In this document: piece by piece, positions 17,849 to 28,274 of the stretch
Position numbering within the stretch: position 1 is the stretch's first letter
Layout: each line of letters starts with the position of its first letter
DNA from: Sphingomonas pseudosanguinis
GTDB taxonomy: Bacteria; Pseudomonadota; Alphaproteobacteria; Sphingomonadales; Sphingomonadaceae
Assembly (NCBI RefSeq): GCF_014196255.1
Contig: NZ_JACIDH010000012.1
Coordinates: 29,992 to 93,991, forward strand
Direction of reading: 5' to 3'
DNA length: 64,000 nucleotides
Position numbers and translations under genes: made by a program
The notes under the pieces: model-generated
Seen by the model: the letters and a program-made list of their open reading frames with translations, nothing else
What the model was told of the DNA's origin: nothing
Database searches by the model: none

Positions 17849-19021
17849 GTGCGCGTCCTGACCTTCCTGCACAGTTTCGAACCGGGTGGGGTGGAGCGGA
17901 TCGCGCTGCGCCTCGTCCATCGCTGGCGCGCGACCGGCGTCGATGCGCCGCTGTTCCTGGGGCGGACCGATGGTGCGATGGCGCGCGATGTCGGCGCCGA
18001 CCTCGACTTCGTGACGCCGCGACGTCGCTGGCCGGGCATCGCGCATTGGGAAACGCTGTGGATGGTCGCCACGCTGCCGCGCGCGGTGCGGACGATCCGG
18101 CCGGACGTCCTGTTCTGCGCGGGCAATACCTATGCCTTTGTCGCGGTGATGCTGAAGCTGATCCTGGGGGGCGATTGCCCGCCGATCGTCGCCAAGATCA
18201 GCAACAATCTCGACCGCACCGACGCATCCTGGGTCTACCGCATCTTTTACCGCCTCTGGCTGCGAATCCAGGGGCTGGCGATCGACCATTTCGTCGGCAT
18301 GGAAAAGCCGATGCGCGCCGAGATCGTGCAATGCATCGGCGTCTCGCCCGCTCGCGTCGCCATCATCCCCGATCCCGCCTTGTCCGAGGCGCAGATCGCG
18401 GCGCTGCGCCAGGATGCGCCGGTCGCACAGCCGCGCGACGGCACCGGCCACCGCTTCGTCACCGTCGCACGGCTGGCGCCGCAGAAGAACCTGGCGCTGA
18501 TGCTGCGCGGTTTCGCGCGCGGTGCCGCGCCCGCCGATACGCTCACCATCTTTGGCGAGGGCCCCGAACGCGCGATGCTGGAGGCGCTGGCGGTGGAGCT
18601 GGGGGTGGCCGACCGGATCGCGTTCCGGGGTTATGTCGCCAATCCCGCCAGCCTCCTGTCGCGCTACGATACGTTGCTCCTGTCCTCGCATTATGAGGGA
18701 GTGCCGGCGGTGATCCTCGAGGCGCTGGCCGCCAATATCGGCATCATCTCCACCGACTGCAGCCGATCGATGGCCGCCCTCCTGCAACAGGGCGTGCTGG
18801 GTGCACTGGTGCCGGTCGGCGACGAAGCGGGCTTCGCAGCCGCCATCCGCGCCGCCCGCCCCCAGGCCCAGAACGCCCAGCGCACGCTGCACCAGGCGCG
18901 CCGCTTCACCATCGAACATGGCGCGGACCATTATGTCCGCGTGATGCGCACCGTCCTGCACCGCCGGACCGTGCCGGCACCCGCACCGCATATCGAGGTC
19001 CCGGTCGCGCCGCAGCTCTGA
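17849..19021 (+). CDS. Glycosyltransferase, GT4 family
   Basis: 390 residues, GTG start. The N-terminus LTFLHSFEPGGVERIALRLV has the GGxE-type loop of GT4 enzymes. The C-domain shows VARLAPQKNLALMLRGFA near residue 205, GEGPERAMLEALA near 235 and the SSHYEGVPAVILEALAANIG donor-binding segment near 275, with the usual EX7E spacing. A complete-looking cytoplasmic transferase, likely for a cell-envelope glycan. It stands alone and is followed by the remains of a T6SS chaperone gene on the other strand. Confidence 0.87.
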   Translation: MRVLTFLHSFEPGGVERIALRLVHRWRATGVDAPLFLGRTDGAMARDVGADLDFVTPRRRWPGIAHWETLWMVATLPRAVRTIRPDVLFCAGNTYAFVAVMLKLILGGDCPPIVAKISNNLDRTDASWVYRIFYRLWLRIQGLAIDHFVGMEKPMRAEIVQCIGVSPARVAIIPDPALSEAQIAALRQDAPVAQPRDGTGHRFVTVARLAPQKNLALMLRGFARGAAPADTLTIFGEGPERAMLEALAVELGVADRIAFRGYVANPASLLSRYDTLLLSSHYEGVPAVILEALAANIGIISTDCSRSMAALLQQGVLGALVPVGDEAGFAAAIRAARPQAQNAQRTLHQARRFTIEHGADHYVRVMRTVLHRRTVPAPAPHIEVPVAPQL

Positions 19022-19289
19022 GCCCGGCGTATAAGGCTTGTCGCGCTATGTCAGCCGCAGCGTTTCCAGCATGGCATGAAACTGGGGTTCGAGCGCGGCC
19101 ATGTCGCCGCGCGGTGCGGTGGCCGCCGCGACCACGACCGTATCGGGGTCCGCCGGCAGGAAGGACAGCCACTGCGCCAGCGGCTCCACACCATCGGTCC
19201 AGACGAGCCGCATCTCGGCGGTCGGCAGGTCGGGCGTGGCGTGGCGGCGCATCAGTTCCGCATAGCCCGGCTTGCCCTTCCAGCGTTTA

Positions 19290-20336
19290 GAGCGCGATGA
19301 CATTAAGCAGACCCGTATCCGGCATTGACGAGATAGTTGCGGCACTCGTCGGGTGTGAAGGTGTCGAGCAGGGTTCCGACGCGCCGCCAGGTGCGTTCGT
19401 GGGATCGCTCGGTTGCCTTTCGCATGAGGTGTTTGAGCTTGGCGAAGACCTGCTCGATGGGGTTTAGGTCCGGACTGTAAGGCGGCAGGAAGACCAGCCT
19501 GGCACCTATGGCCCTGATGGCGCTTCGGACGGCCGGCTTCTTGTGGCTGGACAGATTGTCCATGATGACGACGTCACCTGGCGACAGCGTCGGCACGAGG
19601 CACTGCTGGACATAGTCGGTGAAGCTCTGGGCGTTGATCGGCTGGTCGAGCACGCATGGTGCATCGATCCGGTCGCAGCGCAGCGCCGCCAGGAAGGTCA
19701 TGGTGCGCCAGTGGCCATACGGAACCTTGGCATGGAGCCGCCGACCGACAGGTGCCCAGCCCCGCAAGGGGGCCATATTCGTCTTCACCCAGGTCTCGTC
19801 GATGAAGACGAGGCGCTTTGGATCAAGCCGACCTTGGTATTTCTTCCACTGCGCCCGACGCCGTGCGATCGCGGGACGGAGCTGTTCGGCGGGCAGCACG
19901 CTTTTTTTTGAAGCTCAGACCCTCGGCATGAGCAAACCGCCAGACCTGGACATAGTCGACCTTTACGCCCCGCTCGGCCAGCTCGGCCACCAAACCCCGC
20001 AGCGTGAAGTCGCTTGTCACTCGCTCCAGCAGCCAGTCCCGTGTCGCGCCGGACAGGATATTGGATCGGCGGCCGCCCATCTGCCCGGGAGCCGCGCTGC
20101 CCGTGTCGCGGTAGCGCCGCATCCATTTGATCGCCGAACTCGGCGCAACCCCAAAGCGCGCCGCTGCCGCGTGGCACGACATGCCTTCTGCGGTGACCGC
20201 CCGAACAACCCTGTCACGCAGATCCATCGAATACGGCTTCGCCATGCAGCCCGGCCTCCTTCCCCAGCCTGCACATTGAATCAGATCAGCGCACCCGCGT
20301 GTATCCCCAATGATTCAGCTCCACGTCATCCCGCTC
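19290..20336 (-). mobile_element. IS630-family insertion sequence with TA target duplication
   Basis: Inverted ends read GAGCGCGATGAC (19290-19301) and, from the other side, GAGCGGGATGAC (complement of 20325-20336). The element is flanked by TA on both sides (19288-19289 and 20337-20338), the duplication typical of IS630/Tc1. Length is 1,047 bp. Excision at the TA restores the interrupted gene exactly, so the insertion is simple and probably recent. Confidence 0.93.
19303..20245 (-). CDS. IS630-family transposase in two overlapping frames
   Basis: The first frame (20245 to 19823) gives the helix-turn-helix part (MDLRDRVVRAVTAEGMS, FGVAPSSAIKWMRRY). The second (19899 to 19303) gives the DDE domain with Asp in LVFIDETWVKTN, Asp in VVIMDNLSSHK and Glu in YSPDLNPIEQVFAKLK. 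The switch lies at a run of eight A residues on the coding strand (positions 19902-19909), as in IS630 elements that make the full enzyme by programmed frameshifting. All catalytic residues are present, so the element may be active. Confidence 0.92.
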
Positions 20337-20528
20337 TAATCTCACCCTCGACATGCGCCTCGATCCGCCGGGCGATGTCGGCAGGGGCCTGTCCGCCGCC
20401 CGCCAGCACGTCACGCGTCACCACCAGATTGGCCGCGATCCCCGATGCGCCGGGAGGTGCCGTCAGCACCAGCATCGATCGGTCGGCCCATCCCTCGGGG
20501 CAAGCGATCTCCATGCCCTGCGCCCGGC

Positions 20529-21005
20529 TCACGACCGCGCCCCCGCCGGTGGCCAGCGCCCTTCCTTGACCATTTCCAGCACTTCGTCGCTCTTGGGCGG
20601 CGGAAAGGGATAGCCGCGCGCCTTCAGCTTGGCGATCACGCGCAACCGCGCCTGGTCCTCGTCTGATCCGGGAATGACGCGGCTGGTCTCGGCTTCTTGC
20701 GCAACCGTTATGCCAAACTCGTCGTGCGCCCAGATATCGGCCCCATGATCGATCAAGGTTTCGACCATGCCCCATTGCATCGTCTCAGCTGCGGCAATCA
20801 TCGGCGTGCTTTGATTGGCCGGGTCGCGTTCGTTCAGGCCGACGCCCTGTTCCGCTAGCTGGCGAACCCTTTTAGGCCGGGAATGCATTACAGCCCCCAA
20901 CATCGGCTGTATTGCCGTATTGTTCGTCACCGTGCTCTCCCCCGAGCACCCAGCCGCCAATAGGCAGCCGATCGTCACGGCATAGACCTGCCAAATGATT
21001 TTCAT
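20529..21005 (-). CDS. Ankyrin-repeat lipoprotein, probable T6SS immunity protein (copy 2)
   Basis: 158 residues. The lipoprotein signal ends in LLAAGC (Cys near residue 19). The body holds two to three ankyrin-type repeats (for example TPMIAAAETMQWGMVETLIDHGADIWAHD near 65-95) and a basic tail ending in PPPKSDEVLEMVKEGRWPP. It closely resembles the next upstream gene (21019-21486), so the two arose by tandem duplication. Periplasmic anchoring and position downstream of a PAAR-lipase gene suggest neutralisation of that effector. Its stop overlaps the start of the broken chaperone gene. Confidence 0.8.
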   Translation of the reverse strand: MKIIWQVYAVTIGCLLAAGCSGESTVTNNTAIQPMLGAVMHSRPKRVRQLAEQGVGLNERDPANQSTPMIAAAETMQWGMVETLIDHGADIWAHDEFGITVAQEAETSRVIPGSDEDQARLRVIAKLKARGYPFPPPKSDEVLEMVKEGRWPPAGARS

Positions 21006-21018
21006 ACCCTTCGCTCAC

Positions 21019-21486
21019 CTATGACTGCGCTCCCGTCGGTGGCCAGCGTCGTTCCTCGACCAGCTTCAGCACCTCGTCGCTCTTCGGTGGCGGAAAGGGA
21101 TAGCCACGCGCCTTCAGCCTGGCGATCACGCGCAGTCGTGCCTGGTCCTCGTTTGATCCGGGAATGACGCGGCTCGTTTCGGTACGCTGAGCTGCGGTTA
21201 TTCCGAATTGATTATAGGCCCAGATGTCGGCCCCGTGATCAATGAGAATTTCGACCACGGTCCATTGGTTTGAGCCTGCGGCAAAGATCATCGGCGTGTC
21301 ATTGTTGGTGTAATAGCGTTCGTTCAGGCCGACCCCCTGATCCGCCAGGCGACGCACCTCATCGGTCTTGGCATGCATGACGGCACCTAACATCGGCTGG
21401 ATCGCCTGCTTGTTCGTCACCGTGTCTTCTCCCGAGCATCCTGCTGCCAGCAAGCTGCCAGCCATCATCATTACGTAACGTCGCAT
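21019..21486 (-). CDS. Ankyrin-repeat lipoprotein, probable T6SS immunity protein (copy 1)
   Basis: 155 residues from ATG 21486, eight bases after the effector gene's stop, with AGGACAG as ribosome site. Signal peptide with lipobox SLLAAGC, then ankyrin-like repeats (NDTPMIFAAGSNQWTVVEILIDHGADIW near 60-88). The last 60 residues are almost the same as in copy 2, while the middle differs. Such pairs are common beside polymorphic T6SS lipases, where duplicated immunity proteins track diverging effectors. The pairing is inferred from order. Confidence 0.8.
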   Translation of the reverse strand: MRRYVMMMAGSLLAAGCSGEDTVTNKQAIQPMLGAVMHAKTDEVRRLADQGVGLNERYYTNNDTPMIFAAGSNQWTVVEILIDHGADIWAYNQFGITAAQRTETSRVIPGSNEDQARLRVIARLKARGYPFPPPKSDEVLKLVEERRWPPTGAQS

Positions 21487-21494
21487 AAGCTGTC

Positions 21495-22724
21495 CTAACC
21501 GCATCCGTTGATGACTAGATCGAGTGCAATTGAACGCTGTTTCATATGGAGCGCTGGGATAACCTCGTCCATCAAGTGCAAATTGACCGAGCGCATCGCG
21601 GCATATTTACCGGCGGCTACGATACCGTCGCTTTCATAAGCCTGACGCATTCCATCTTTTATGTCGGGTTCGTCTGGGGGCAACGGCCAGGCGCGGGTTT
21701 CAGCTGTCCGCGGCATTCCCGGGATTGCCTGACTGGAACGCAATATTTCGCCCTTGAGATAAACGCCGTCTATTTCGGATGGTAGCGCGTTAGGTACGGT
21801 GTCGCTGCGCAAACCTGCCGCGTTGAACGTCGTTGCTGGCAGGCCAGACGAGCGCGCTGCTGCTGAGGCCATGCCACCACCTAATGAATGCCCAGTGAAA
21901 CGCGCGTTTCGCCCCATGCCGCCTGGTGCATTGGCGACCGTATCGCCGATATTCTGTGCATGGGTATAATAGAACGCATCCATCCCCAGGCCTTGGGCAA
22001 AATTCTGCCCCCAATCCGAAGCACTGGTCATGGTCGTCCCCTTGAAAGCCACCAGCGGCGCGCCCGTGGCATTGTTGACGAACACGACAGCACGAAACTC
22101 GGTGGGTTCGCCCGTCGTGGGATCGATGGGATGCTCCAGCATCGCTTCCGTCAGGTTCAACCGGCGCAGATCCTCGGGCGTGGCATTGCGATAGCCGGGC
22201 GGCGGGGTGCGTTCGCCGGGGGGATCATAGACCGCCTGCGCGGCCTGGGCCTCGACGAGGAATTGCGCGATTTTCGCGGCTTCCGCACGTAACAGGTCGC
22301 AGGTCGAGGGCGGTGGTCCCTGGCCGATCCGGACATCGGGTGATCCCTCCAGGATGAGAGCACCGCAATCGAACGTGTCGGAGACTCGCGCCGCCTCGCG
22401 CTGGTTGATGGAGACGGTACGGGACCCGCTGACGACCTTGCGCAGGCCACTATGCTGGCGGCACTGGCCGGTCGACCGGATCGCCATGGTGGCGGGGCGG
22501 CCATTGATGAAGACGTCGCACGATCCGAGCGTCAGCTGGCCATCGGCCGGCGCCCAGCGTCCGCCGCTCAGTCCGCGCGCGATCAGCCGGCCGAGATTGC
22601 CCGCGCGCATGTCCACCTCGCTGCGACGGGCAAAGAACAAACCGTCCAATGCTTCGCCGAACAGGCTCTGGCTAAAGCTGTGGCCGATCGGATCACCCAC
22701 TCTGGCGGCGGCATTCATGCTCAT
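21495..22724 (-). CDS. PAAR-domain type VI secretion effector with lipase domain
   Basis: 409 residues from ATG 22724 (GGGAGAAG about 9 bases upstream; the open frame extends to 22826 without a better site). The N-terminal 140 residues form a PAAR-like domain (ARVGDPIGHS, then GSCDVFINGRPA, then INQREAARVSD and FDCGALILEG) that would cap the VgrG spike. It carries a long insertion after the first segment. The C-terminal part is an alpha/beta hydrolase with the nucleophile elbow FTGHSLGGGMASAA (Ser near residue 285) and upstream VAFKGTT. A class 3-like lipase attacking phospholipids is likely. No T6SS structural gene is in the window, so it is an orphan cargo module. Confidence 0.85.
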   Translation of the reverse strand: MSMNAAARVGDPIGHSFSQSLFGEALDGLFFARRSEVDMRAGNLGRLIARGLSGGRWAPADGQLTLGSCDVFINGRPATMAIRSTGQCRQHSGLRKVVSGSRTVSINQREAARVSDTFDCGALILEGSPDVRIGQGPPPSTCDLLRAEAAKIAQFLVEAQAAQAVYDPPGERTPPPGYRNATPEDLRRLNLTEAMLEHPIDPTTGEPTEFRAVVFVNNATGAPLVAFKGTTMTSASDWGQNFAQGLGMDAFYYTHAQNIGDTVANAPGGMGRNARFTGHSLGGGMASAAARSSGLPATTFNAAGLRSDTVPNALPSEIDGVYLKGEILRSSQAIPGMPRTAETRAWPLPPDEPDIKDGMRQAYESDGIVAAGKYAAMRSVNLHLMDEVIPALHMKQRSIALDLVINGCG

Positions 22725-22936
22725 CGCGGGCGCTTCTCCCTGCATGTCGTCGCGATCGTTTGACCTTATTCGACGATCGTCGGACGGGTAAACAAGCCAT
22801 ATCTTCACGTCAGTTATGAAAACCACGACAGGGTTGCGCCGCGATATTCATCGATATGGCGAACCATGAGCCTTAATTGTGACATGATTGCCACACTAAA
22901 CATCGCCATCACGTCGGCGATGGGAGTGGCTGGACG

Positions 22937-24288
22937 ATGGGGTACAGGGAGCGCGCGCGGCCGAGGGGCGGCGTGGGATGGTCGGCGGTCGTCCTGGGAC
23001 TAGCGATACCGACAGGGGCGATGGCGCAAGCCGATCCCGGCGAACAGGCATCCCCTGCGGAAGTCACCGTCACCGGCAAGCGCATTCCCGGCTCCGTCAT
23101 CGGCGCGGTCGAGCCGGTCGCGGTGCTGGATACCGAGGCGATTGCGGCGCTGGGCGCGCCCAGCTTGGCCGAGTTGCTCAAGCGGGTGAAGTCGCTGACC
23201 AGTTCGGCGAGCGGGGGCGAGCCGGTGATGCTGCTCAACGGGCGGCGCGTGTCGGGCTTCGCCGAGTTCCAGAACCTACCCTATGAGGCGATGGAGCGGA
23301 TCGAGGTGCTGCCCGAGCAGGAGGCGGCGCGCTTCGGCTATCCGCCGACGGTGCGGGTGATGAACTTCATCACCAAGAAGAAATTCCGCGCGGTCACGCT
23401 TCAGGTCCTGCCCGGTATCGCGACGGACGGAGGCGGTGAGACTAATTATGCCGAGCTGACCTCGGCCCGGATCGACGGCCCCCGCCGCCTGACCTTCAAC
23501 CTGTCGCACTTCCGGCAGAACCCCGTCCTCCAGAGCGAGCGCGATGTCGTGCCCGATCCCGAGACGCTGTTCGCGACGACGGGCAATGTGACGGGCGTGA
23601 ACGGTGCCGGCCTGGACCCCGCGCTCGACCGGCTGGCGGGGCGGGCGGTGACCCTGTCGGGGGTGCCGGTCGATCCGGCCGCGCGAGCGTCGCTGGCGGC
23701 TTATGCGACGACCCCGGTCGCGGTCACCGATCTGGGGCCCTATCGCACCCTGATCCCTCGCACCGACACCATCCATGCCGAAACCGGCATTGCCAGCCCG
23801 CTCGGCAAGTCCCTGTCGGGATCGCTGACCCTGTCGATGGAGGCGAGCCAGAATCGCGGGCTGAACGGGCTAGCACCGGCCGTACTGCGGGTGCCCGGCG
23901 GGGCGGGGGCGCTGCCTTTCGCCAATGATGCGCTGCTCTATCGCTATCTGCCCGCAAGCGTGCTGCACCAGCGGACGACCAGCATGGCGCTGCATGCGGG
24001 CGGCACGCTTCTGGGTGATGTCCGCCGCTGGAGCTGGGCGGTGACGGGCAATTACGACCGGCTGGTTTCGCGGAACAGTTCGGAGACGGGCGTGCCGTTG
24101 GGGGCGCTTCAGGCGGCGATCGATGCGGGCGGCGATCCCATGGCACCGATCGATCCGGCGATCGCGGCGCAGCGCCTCGTCAACCGCAGCCGTGCGACCT
24201 CCGACACGCTGGGGATCAAGGCGACCGCCAATGGCCCCATCGTCCGCCTGCCCGCCGGCGAGGCGCAACTGACCGTCACCACCGATTA
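22937..24288 (+). pseudogene. TonB-dependent receptor, 3' part lost at the Tn3-type transposon
   Basis: About 450 codons remain. A signal peptide (cleavage after GAMA, near residue 31) is followed by a plug domain with VTVTGKRIPGS, LLNGRRVSGF and the segment YEAMERIEVLPEQEAARFGYP, and by the first strands of the barrel. The frame runs into a stop at the left end of the transposon (24289). A full receptor of this type needs another 300-500 residues, which are not found on the other side of the transposon. The gene is therefore a true truncation, not a simple insertion. Confidence 0.87.
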
Positions 24289-24355
24289 GGCCCAGTCGGC
24301 CCGAAGCTGCGATTTTGGCCAGGTTGAAGAACGAACACTGAACGCTTGATTGATT

Positions 24356-25228
24356 CTACCAGGACCGTTGCTGACCACCGACCTCGTAGATATCGGCTTC
24401 CATGGAGCAATTGTAGCTCTCTGCGATGTTGAACATCTCGGAGAGGAGGCTTTGGATTTCCTCATCAAGGGAAATGCCATCCGGATCGGGGTCATAGGCG
24501 ACGGTCAGTTTGTAATCACAATTGCCGTTTTTTACCATGGCGTAGTCGCGTTCCAGCATCGCCTCAATCCGCTCCCGAGCGGGTTTTCTACCTCTTCCAC
24601 GCTTGTTGAAGTTCTCGATAATCAGATGCAGGGCGATGCTGGCAGTGGGCGGCTTTTCCGGCAGTTTGGTCTGTGACGGAATAATGTCGAGCGCCCGATA
24701 GACGGTCATTCGTGAGACCTTCAGGTCGCGGGCAACGCGGGCCTTGCTGGCGCCGGCGGCAAGGCGACGGCGGATTTCATCGTCATCGACGTTCTTCTTC
24801 CGGCCTTTGTAAACGCCTTCGGCGCGCGCCGCTTCGATCCCGGCGCGCTGACGATCCTTGATGAACTTCAGCTCCATATCGGCGACCATGCCGAGTATGG
24901 TGATGACCATTCGCCCCATGTCGCCCGCCGTCGTCACCTCTGGCTCAAGGATGCGCAGCGAAGCTCCCTTTTCATCAAGCTCATGCACCAGGTTCAGGAC
25001 ATCGCGCGTGGAGCGGCCGAGCCGGTCGAGCCGCAGCACGACCAGCTCGTCGCCGGTGTGCATAAACTGCATGATCGTTTCCAGTTCCGTGCGCCCGCTC
25101 CGCGAGGCCCCCGATCCGGTCTCGGAACGGATAATTTCGCAACCTGCATTCTTGAGGCGGCCAATCTGGATATCCAGATCCTGGTCCGTGGTGCTGACGC
25201 GGGCATATCCGATACGAGCCAAGTGCAA
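24356..25228 (-). CDS. tnpR: Serine resolvase TnpR with C-terminal extension
   Basis: 290 residues, TTG start. The catalytic domain has IGYARVSTTDQ (nucleophile Ser), LVVLRLDRLGRSTRD and the E-helix region GMVADMELKFIKDRQRAGIEAAR. The helix-turn-helix KARVARDLKVSRMTVYRAL follows near residue 170. Residues 190-290 are an extra domain, longer than classical TnpR (about 185 residues), resembling the extended resolvases of some alphaproteobacterial Tn3 relatives. It resolves cointegrates at the neighbouring res site. Confidence 0.9.
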   Translation of the reverse strand: MHLARIGYARVSTTDQDLDIQIGRLKNAGCEIIRSETGSGASRSGRTELETIMQFMHTGDELVVLRLDRLGRSTRDVLNLVHELDEKGASLRILEPEVTTAGDMGRMVITILGMVADMELKFIKDRQRAGIEAARAEGVYKGRKKNVDDDEIRRRLAAGASKARVARDLKVSRMTVYRALDIIPSQTKLPEKPPTASIALHLIIENFNKRGRGRKPARERIEAMLERDYAMVKNGNCDYKLTVAYDPDPDGISLDEEIQSLLSEMFNIAESYNCSMEADIYEVGGQQRSW

Positions 25229-25364
25229 AATCCGTCACATTAGGGTGGCTCTTGCAGTGTATCGTCACATTGAGCGCAAACCCACCCTTTTGTGACAGAC
25301 GAATGGTGTCACTCGGCCCTATCACTCTGGGGTGTACCCAAATGTTATAGGCCGATCAGCCGCC
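25229..25364. promoter_or_regulatory. Probable res site of the Tn3-type transposon
   Basis: The 136-base spacer between tnpR and tnpA contains repeated GTCACATT-type half sites in both orientations (GTCACATTAGGGTGG at about 25236, GTCACATTGAG at about 25262, and the inverted CACCCTTTTGTGAC at about 25284, plus GTGTCAC near 25307). This spacing and symmetry is what resolvase subsites look like. Promoters of both genes should also lie here. Confidence 0.6.
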
Positions 25365-28274
25365 TCACGCTGCAAGCCGTCCAAAATCAATCCGGTCGTT
25401 CAGGTCGAGGTCGAAGCGGCCATAAGGGTTCACATGACTGTAGATCAACGGCGTGAGACCACGATAATCTTCCGGCGTCATCCGCCCCGCCCACTTCGGC
25501 TCAACCAGTACGGTCTGAAGCATGCGGGTGTTCACATACACCAGCGACGCTTGCAGGAGGTGTAGCGCCAGAACGGAGATTTCCTGCTCATGGATGCGGT
25601 TGGTGGCGATCTCGCCGCCCTTGCCGAAGAACACGAAACCATTAGCGCCGTTCCAGTTCTCAACCACATTCAGCCCTTCGTGGATCTCGCGGCGGAATGC
25701 CTCCTGACGCAAATACCGGCATAGGAAGATTGTTTTGACCGCGCGGCCGAGTTCACTCAGCGCCTTGTAGGTCGGGTGCATCACTTCGGCTCTGGCAAAC
25801 CGGAGCAGGATCGCTTCCGGATCGGCGGTGCGCGATTGCATGGCAGCGGCATATTTGACCATTTCGTCATATTGTTGCTCGATCTCGTCCCAGTCGATCG
25901 GGCTGGAGAGGATCGGCAGTAAATTGGAAAGCCGCGTGCGCATGCCGGCTTGGGGAAGGGCCAGTTTCTGGCGTGCCACTGCTTTCAGCCGCGGGGCAAG
26001 CTCAAATCCAAGGAGTCGGCAGAACGCAAAGCCGACTGCGCTCTGGCCGTGGCTATCGACGTACTGGCGCTGGATTTCCATGTCGGTGCAATGGCGTAGC
26101 ACGCCTTCGATCATGGAGGCGACCTCCGAGGAAGAGCACCGCTTGAGCTGGGAATAAACGCAGGTCGCGCGCTTCTCCACATGCCAGTAGATCATGACGC
26201 CACGGCCGCCATAGCGGGCGTGCCATTCCGTCATCAGGTTGCGGTCCCACGCGCCGAACTTCGTTGAATCGGACGCGCATGCCGTGCCCGCATCTCCCCA
26301 TACTGCGGCATTGCGGATTGCCAGTGTCGCGTTTGCTACCCGCGCGCACGCCTCCCTCAGCGCTGGCGCGTGGATGAAACGGCGATGGACATGCAGCAAT
26401 TCCTCGTAACTGACATCGGGTGTTGCGCCAGCGACCCGCTTGAGCCCGGCGTTCGTGCCCAAGCCATAGAGACACAGCAAAAGACGCTGAGCCAAGGCTG
26501 CTTTCGACAGGGTAACCCGCGAGGCCGACGTTTCGAAAGCATCCATCAATCCCGTGTCCAGAGCAGCCTCTTTCAACACGTCCAGCAGTCCGGTCATCGG
26601 CCAGCGCTGACCGATCTCGCTTTTGATCGAAGCGAGACCCTTCGGTTCGGGCAAGGGCTTGAACGGTGTAATCGATATCCGGTTGTCGCCGCGCCACAGG
26701 AGCCGGACCTTGTCGTTTTGTGGAATATTGGCATTGAGGAGCAACAGTTCCCGTTCAAGCTCCTCCCGGATCGAGGCGCAAAACGCCTGCGCATCTGGCG
26801 TCAGGCTGAGGCCGGAATAGTACGCATCTCGCCTGATCTCGAAGTCCTTGGGAAGATCGTCATCGGGATTGCGATAGCGATCCGCCCCGACCACCCAGAT
26901 TTCTTTGGAGCGGATGCGGTCGCGCAGTTGCGTCAGGACGCAAAGCTCATAGCTGATCCGGTTTACCCGCCCATCGTCATCAATGACGGAACTGCGCCAT
27001 CGCGCTGGAATCACCTCATCGATCGGAACATCCTGCAATGGCACGAAGCGGCATCCGCCATCCACCTTGCTCCTGATCCAGTCGAGGGCCGCCAGGACCG
27101 GCCGCCACACCGCGTTGTTCGACCGGAACTCAAGTACGGAAAGCAGGCTTGGCAGCATGCGCCGGTAATGATTGGCCCAGGAACCACGCATCACCTTGTA
27201 GATGCGCCGGTCCAGAGCGCCCTTCGCATGGCTCTCCTTGACGATCGCCGCCAGCTTGGCCTTACCGGCGATCGGGAAAATGACATCGCAGATGCGCCCC
27301 GATGGTTCATTGATCGAGGCGCTGGCGATCTCGACCAGCAGGCGCTCCTTTCCATAGACCCGCTCGATGTCTTTCGCGATATCGCCCACCACCTTGCGTT
27401 TCGAGCGCGTTCCGATCTTGTGAACGGTTTCGATCAGCAGGTCGATCATCGCGTCAGTGAGTTGCGCCTCCCGCGACATTAGATAAATCGCATAAAGGCC
27501 GAGCTGTCGCGCCGGCGCATGCCGGCGCATCTCCGAGGCCTTTTCACCGGCAACGCGGCGAACAATCTGATCGACCCATGGCTTGCCCGTAGCCGTCAGG
27601 AGATCATGGGGAAGATCAAGTCTCTGGATAAAGGCGAGTTTCTCGGTCACGTCGAGAATGTTGTCGAGCGTTGCCTGTCCGGCGTCACCCTTCATCCTGT
27701 TGAATCCGGTCGAGCTGTCCGGATCGGCAAGCGAGGCTTCCAATAACGCCACCGCATCTGACGAAAGCCGATCACTGGTTCCGATCAGCCAGGTGTCCAG
27801 ATAATCTTGCCGTTGTGAGCGAACGACACGTTCAAGCTCCTTGCGCGACGGCCCATAAATACGCCGGTCCCGGCACCACAGGAAAACATGCTCAAGCATG
27901 GCATTGATCGACTGGCCGCCCGGGCACAGCTCGCCAGCAATCCATTCCGTCAATTGCGCGCGATCCACCCGCTTCATGCGGTGATATCCAAGATGGATCA
28001 GGATCTCCGCACAATGCCGTCGTGCTGTCCGACTGGAAAAGTCATAACCGGCTATCTCGCCAGCCTCGACACCGAGTTGCTCGGCCAGATACGAGAGGCC
28101 ATCGGTAGGGATTGAGCCGGGATCGATCGCGAAAAACCCCAGGGAAGCGAAGAATTTCAGCTGCGCGGCGAGGCCAAGGCGCGTCAGGGCCGGCTTCGAA
28201 TTTACAAAATCAATATCGGCAAAGCTCAGGCTCCATCGTCCGATCAAATCCCCGCCCGGAATACTCCGATCCAT
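25365..28274 (-). CDS. tnpA: Tn3-family transposase TnpA
   Basis: 969 residues, full length for the family. The catalytic acidic residues appear in [14 protein letters not shown] near residue 668, [12 protein letters not shown] near 738 and [16 protein letters not shown] near 893. The N-terminal DNA-binding region (DUF4158-like, [15 protein letters not shown]) is intact. ATG 28274 is preceded by GGGAG; a TTG one codon earlier is possible. Nothing suggests inactivation, so the transposon may still move. Confidence 0.93.
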   Translation of the reverse strand: MDRSIPGGDLIGRWSLSFADIDFVNSKPALTRLGLAAQLKFFASLGFFAIDPGSIPTDGLSYLAEQLGVEAGEIAGYDFSSRTARRHCAEILIHLGYHRMKRVDRAQLTEWIAGELCPGGQSINAMLEHVFLWCRDRRIYGPSRKELERVVRSQRQDYLDTWLIGTSDRLSSDAVALLEASLADPDSSTGFNRMKGDAGQATLDNILDVTEKLAFIQRLDLPHDLLTATGKPWVDQIVRRVAGEKASEMRRHAPARQLGLYAIYLMSREAQLTDAMIDLLIETVHKIGTRSKRKVVGDIAKDIERVYGKERLLVEIASASINEPSGRICDVIFPIAGKAKLAAIVKESHAKGALDRRIYKVMRGSWANHYRRMLPSLLSVLEFRSNNAVWRPVLAALDWIRSKVDGGCRFVPLQDVPIDEVIPARWRSSVIDDDGRVNRISYELCVLTQLRDRIRSKEIWVVGADRYRNPDDDLPKDFEIRRDAYYSGLSLTPDAQAFCASIREELERELLLLNANIPQNDKVRLLWRGDNRISITPFKPLPEPKGLASIKSEIGQRWPMTGLLDVLKEAALDTGLMDAFETSASRVTLSKAALAQRLLLCLYGLGTNAGLKRVAGATPDVSYEELLHVHRRFIHAPALREACARVANATLAIRNAAVWGDAGTACASDSTKFGAWDRNLMTEWHARYGGRGVMIYWHVEKRATCVYSQLKRCSSSEVASMIEGVLRHCTDMEIQRQYVDSHGQSAVGFAFCRLLGFELAPRLKAVARQKLALPQAGMRTRLSNLLPILSSPIDWDEIEQQYDEMVKYAAAMQSRTADPEAILLRFARAEVMHPTYKALSELGRAVKTIFLCRYLRQEAFRREIHEGLNVVENWNGANGFVFFGKGGEIATNRIHEQEISVLALHLLQASLVYVNTRMLQTVLVEPKWAGRMTPEDYRGLTPLIYSHVNPYGRFDLDLNDRIDFGRLAA

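Larger units (their letters stand above)
19046..20532 (-). pseudogene. DcrB/DUF1795 (Eag-type chaperone) gene interrupted by IS630
   Basis: The first part (20532 down to 20337) starts at GTG 20532, overlapping the stop of the ankyrin gene (GTGA), and encodes CPEGWADRSMLVLTAP and NLVVTRD, typical DcrB-like N-terminal segments. The second part (19289 down to 19046) encodes the end, including QWLSFLPADPDTVVVAAA. Removing the IS630 and one TA copy restores a continuous 145-codon frame reading EIKRWKGKPGYAELMRRH across the joint. DUF1795 proteins include Eag chaperones that hold PAAR effectors before T6SS loading, which fits the PAAR gene three genes upstream. Confidence 0.82.

Noticed and set aside
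17810..18991. 393-codon open frame on the minus strand
   Set aside because: Antisense of the GT4 gene, which has all family motifs. The antisense product is His/Arg/Asp-rich low-quality sequence.
26370..27482. 370-codon open frame on the plus strand inside tnpA
   Set aside because: Shadow of the Tn3 transposase, whose DDE motifs are in the minus-strand frame.
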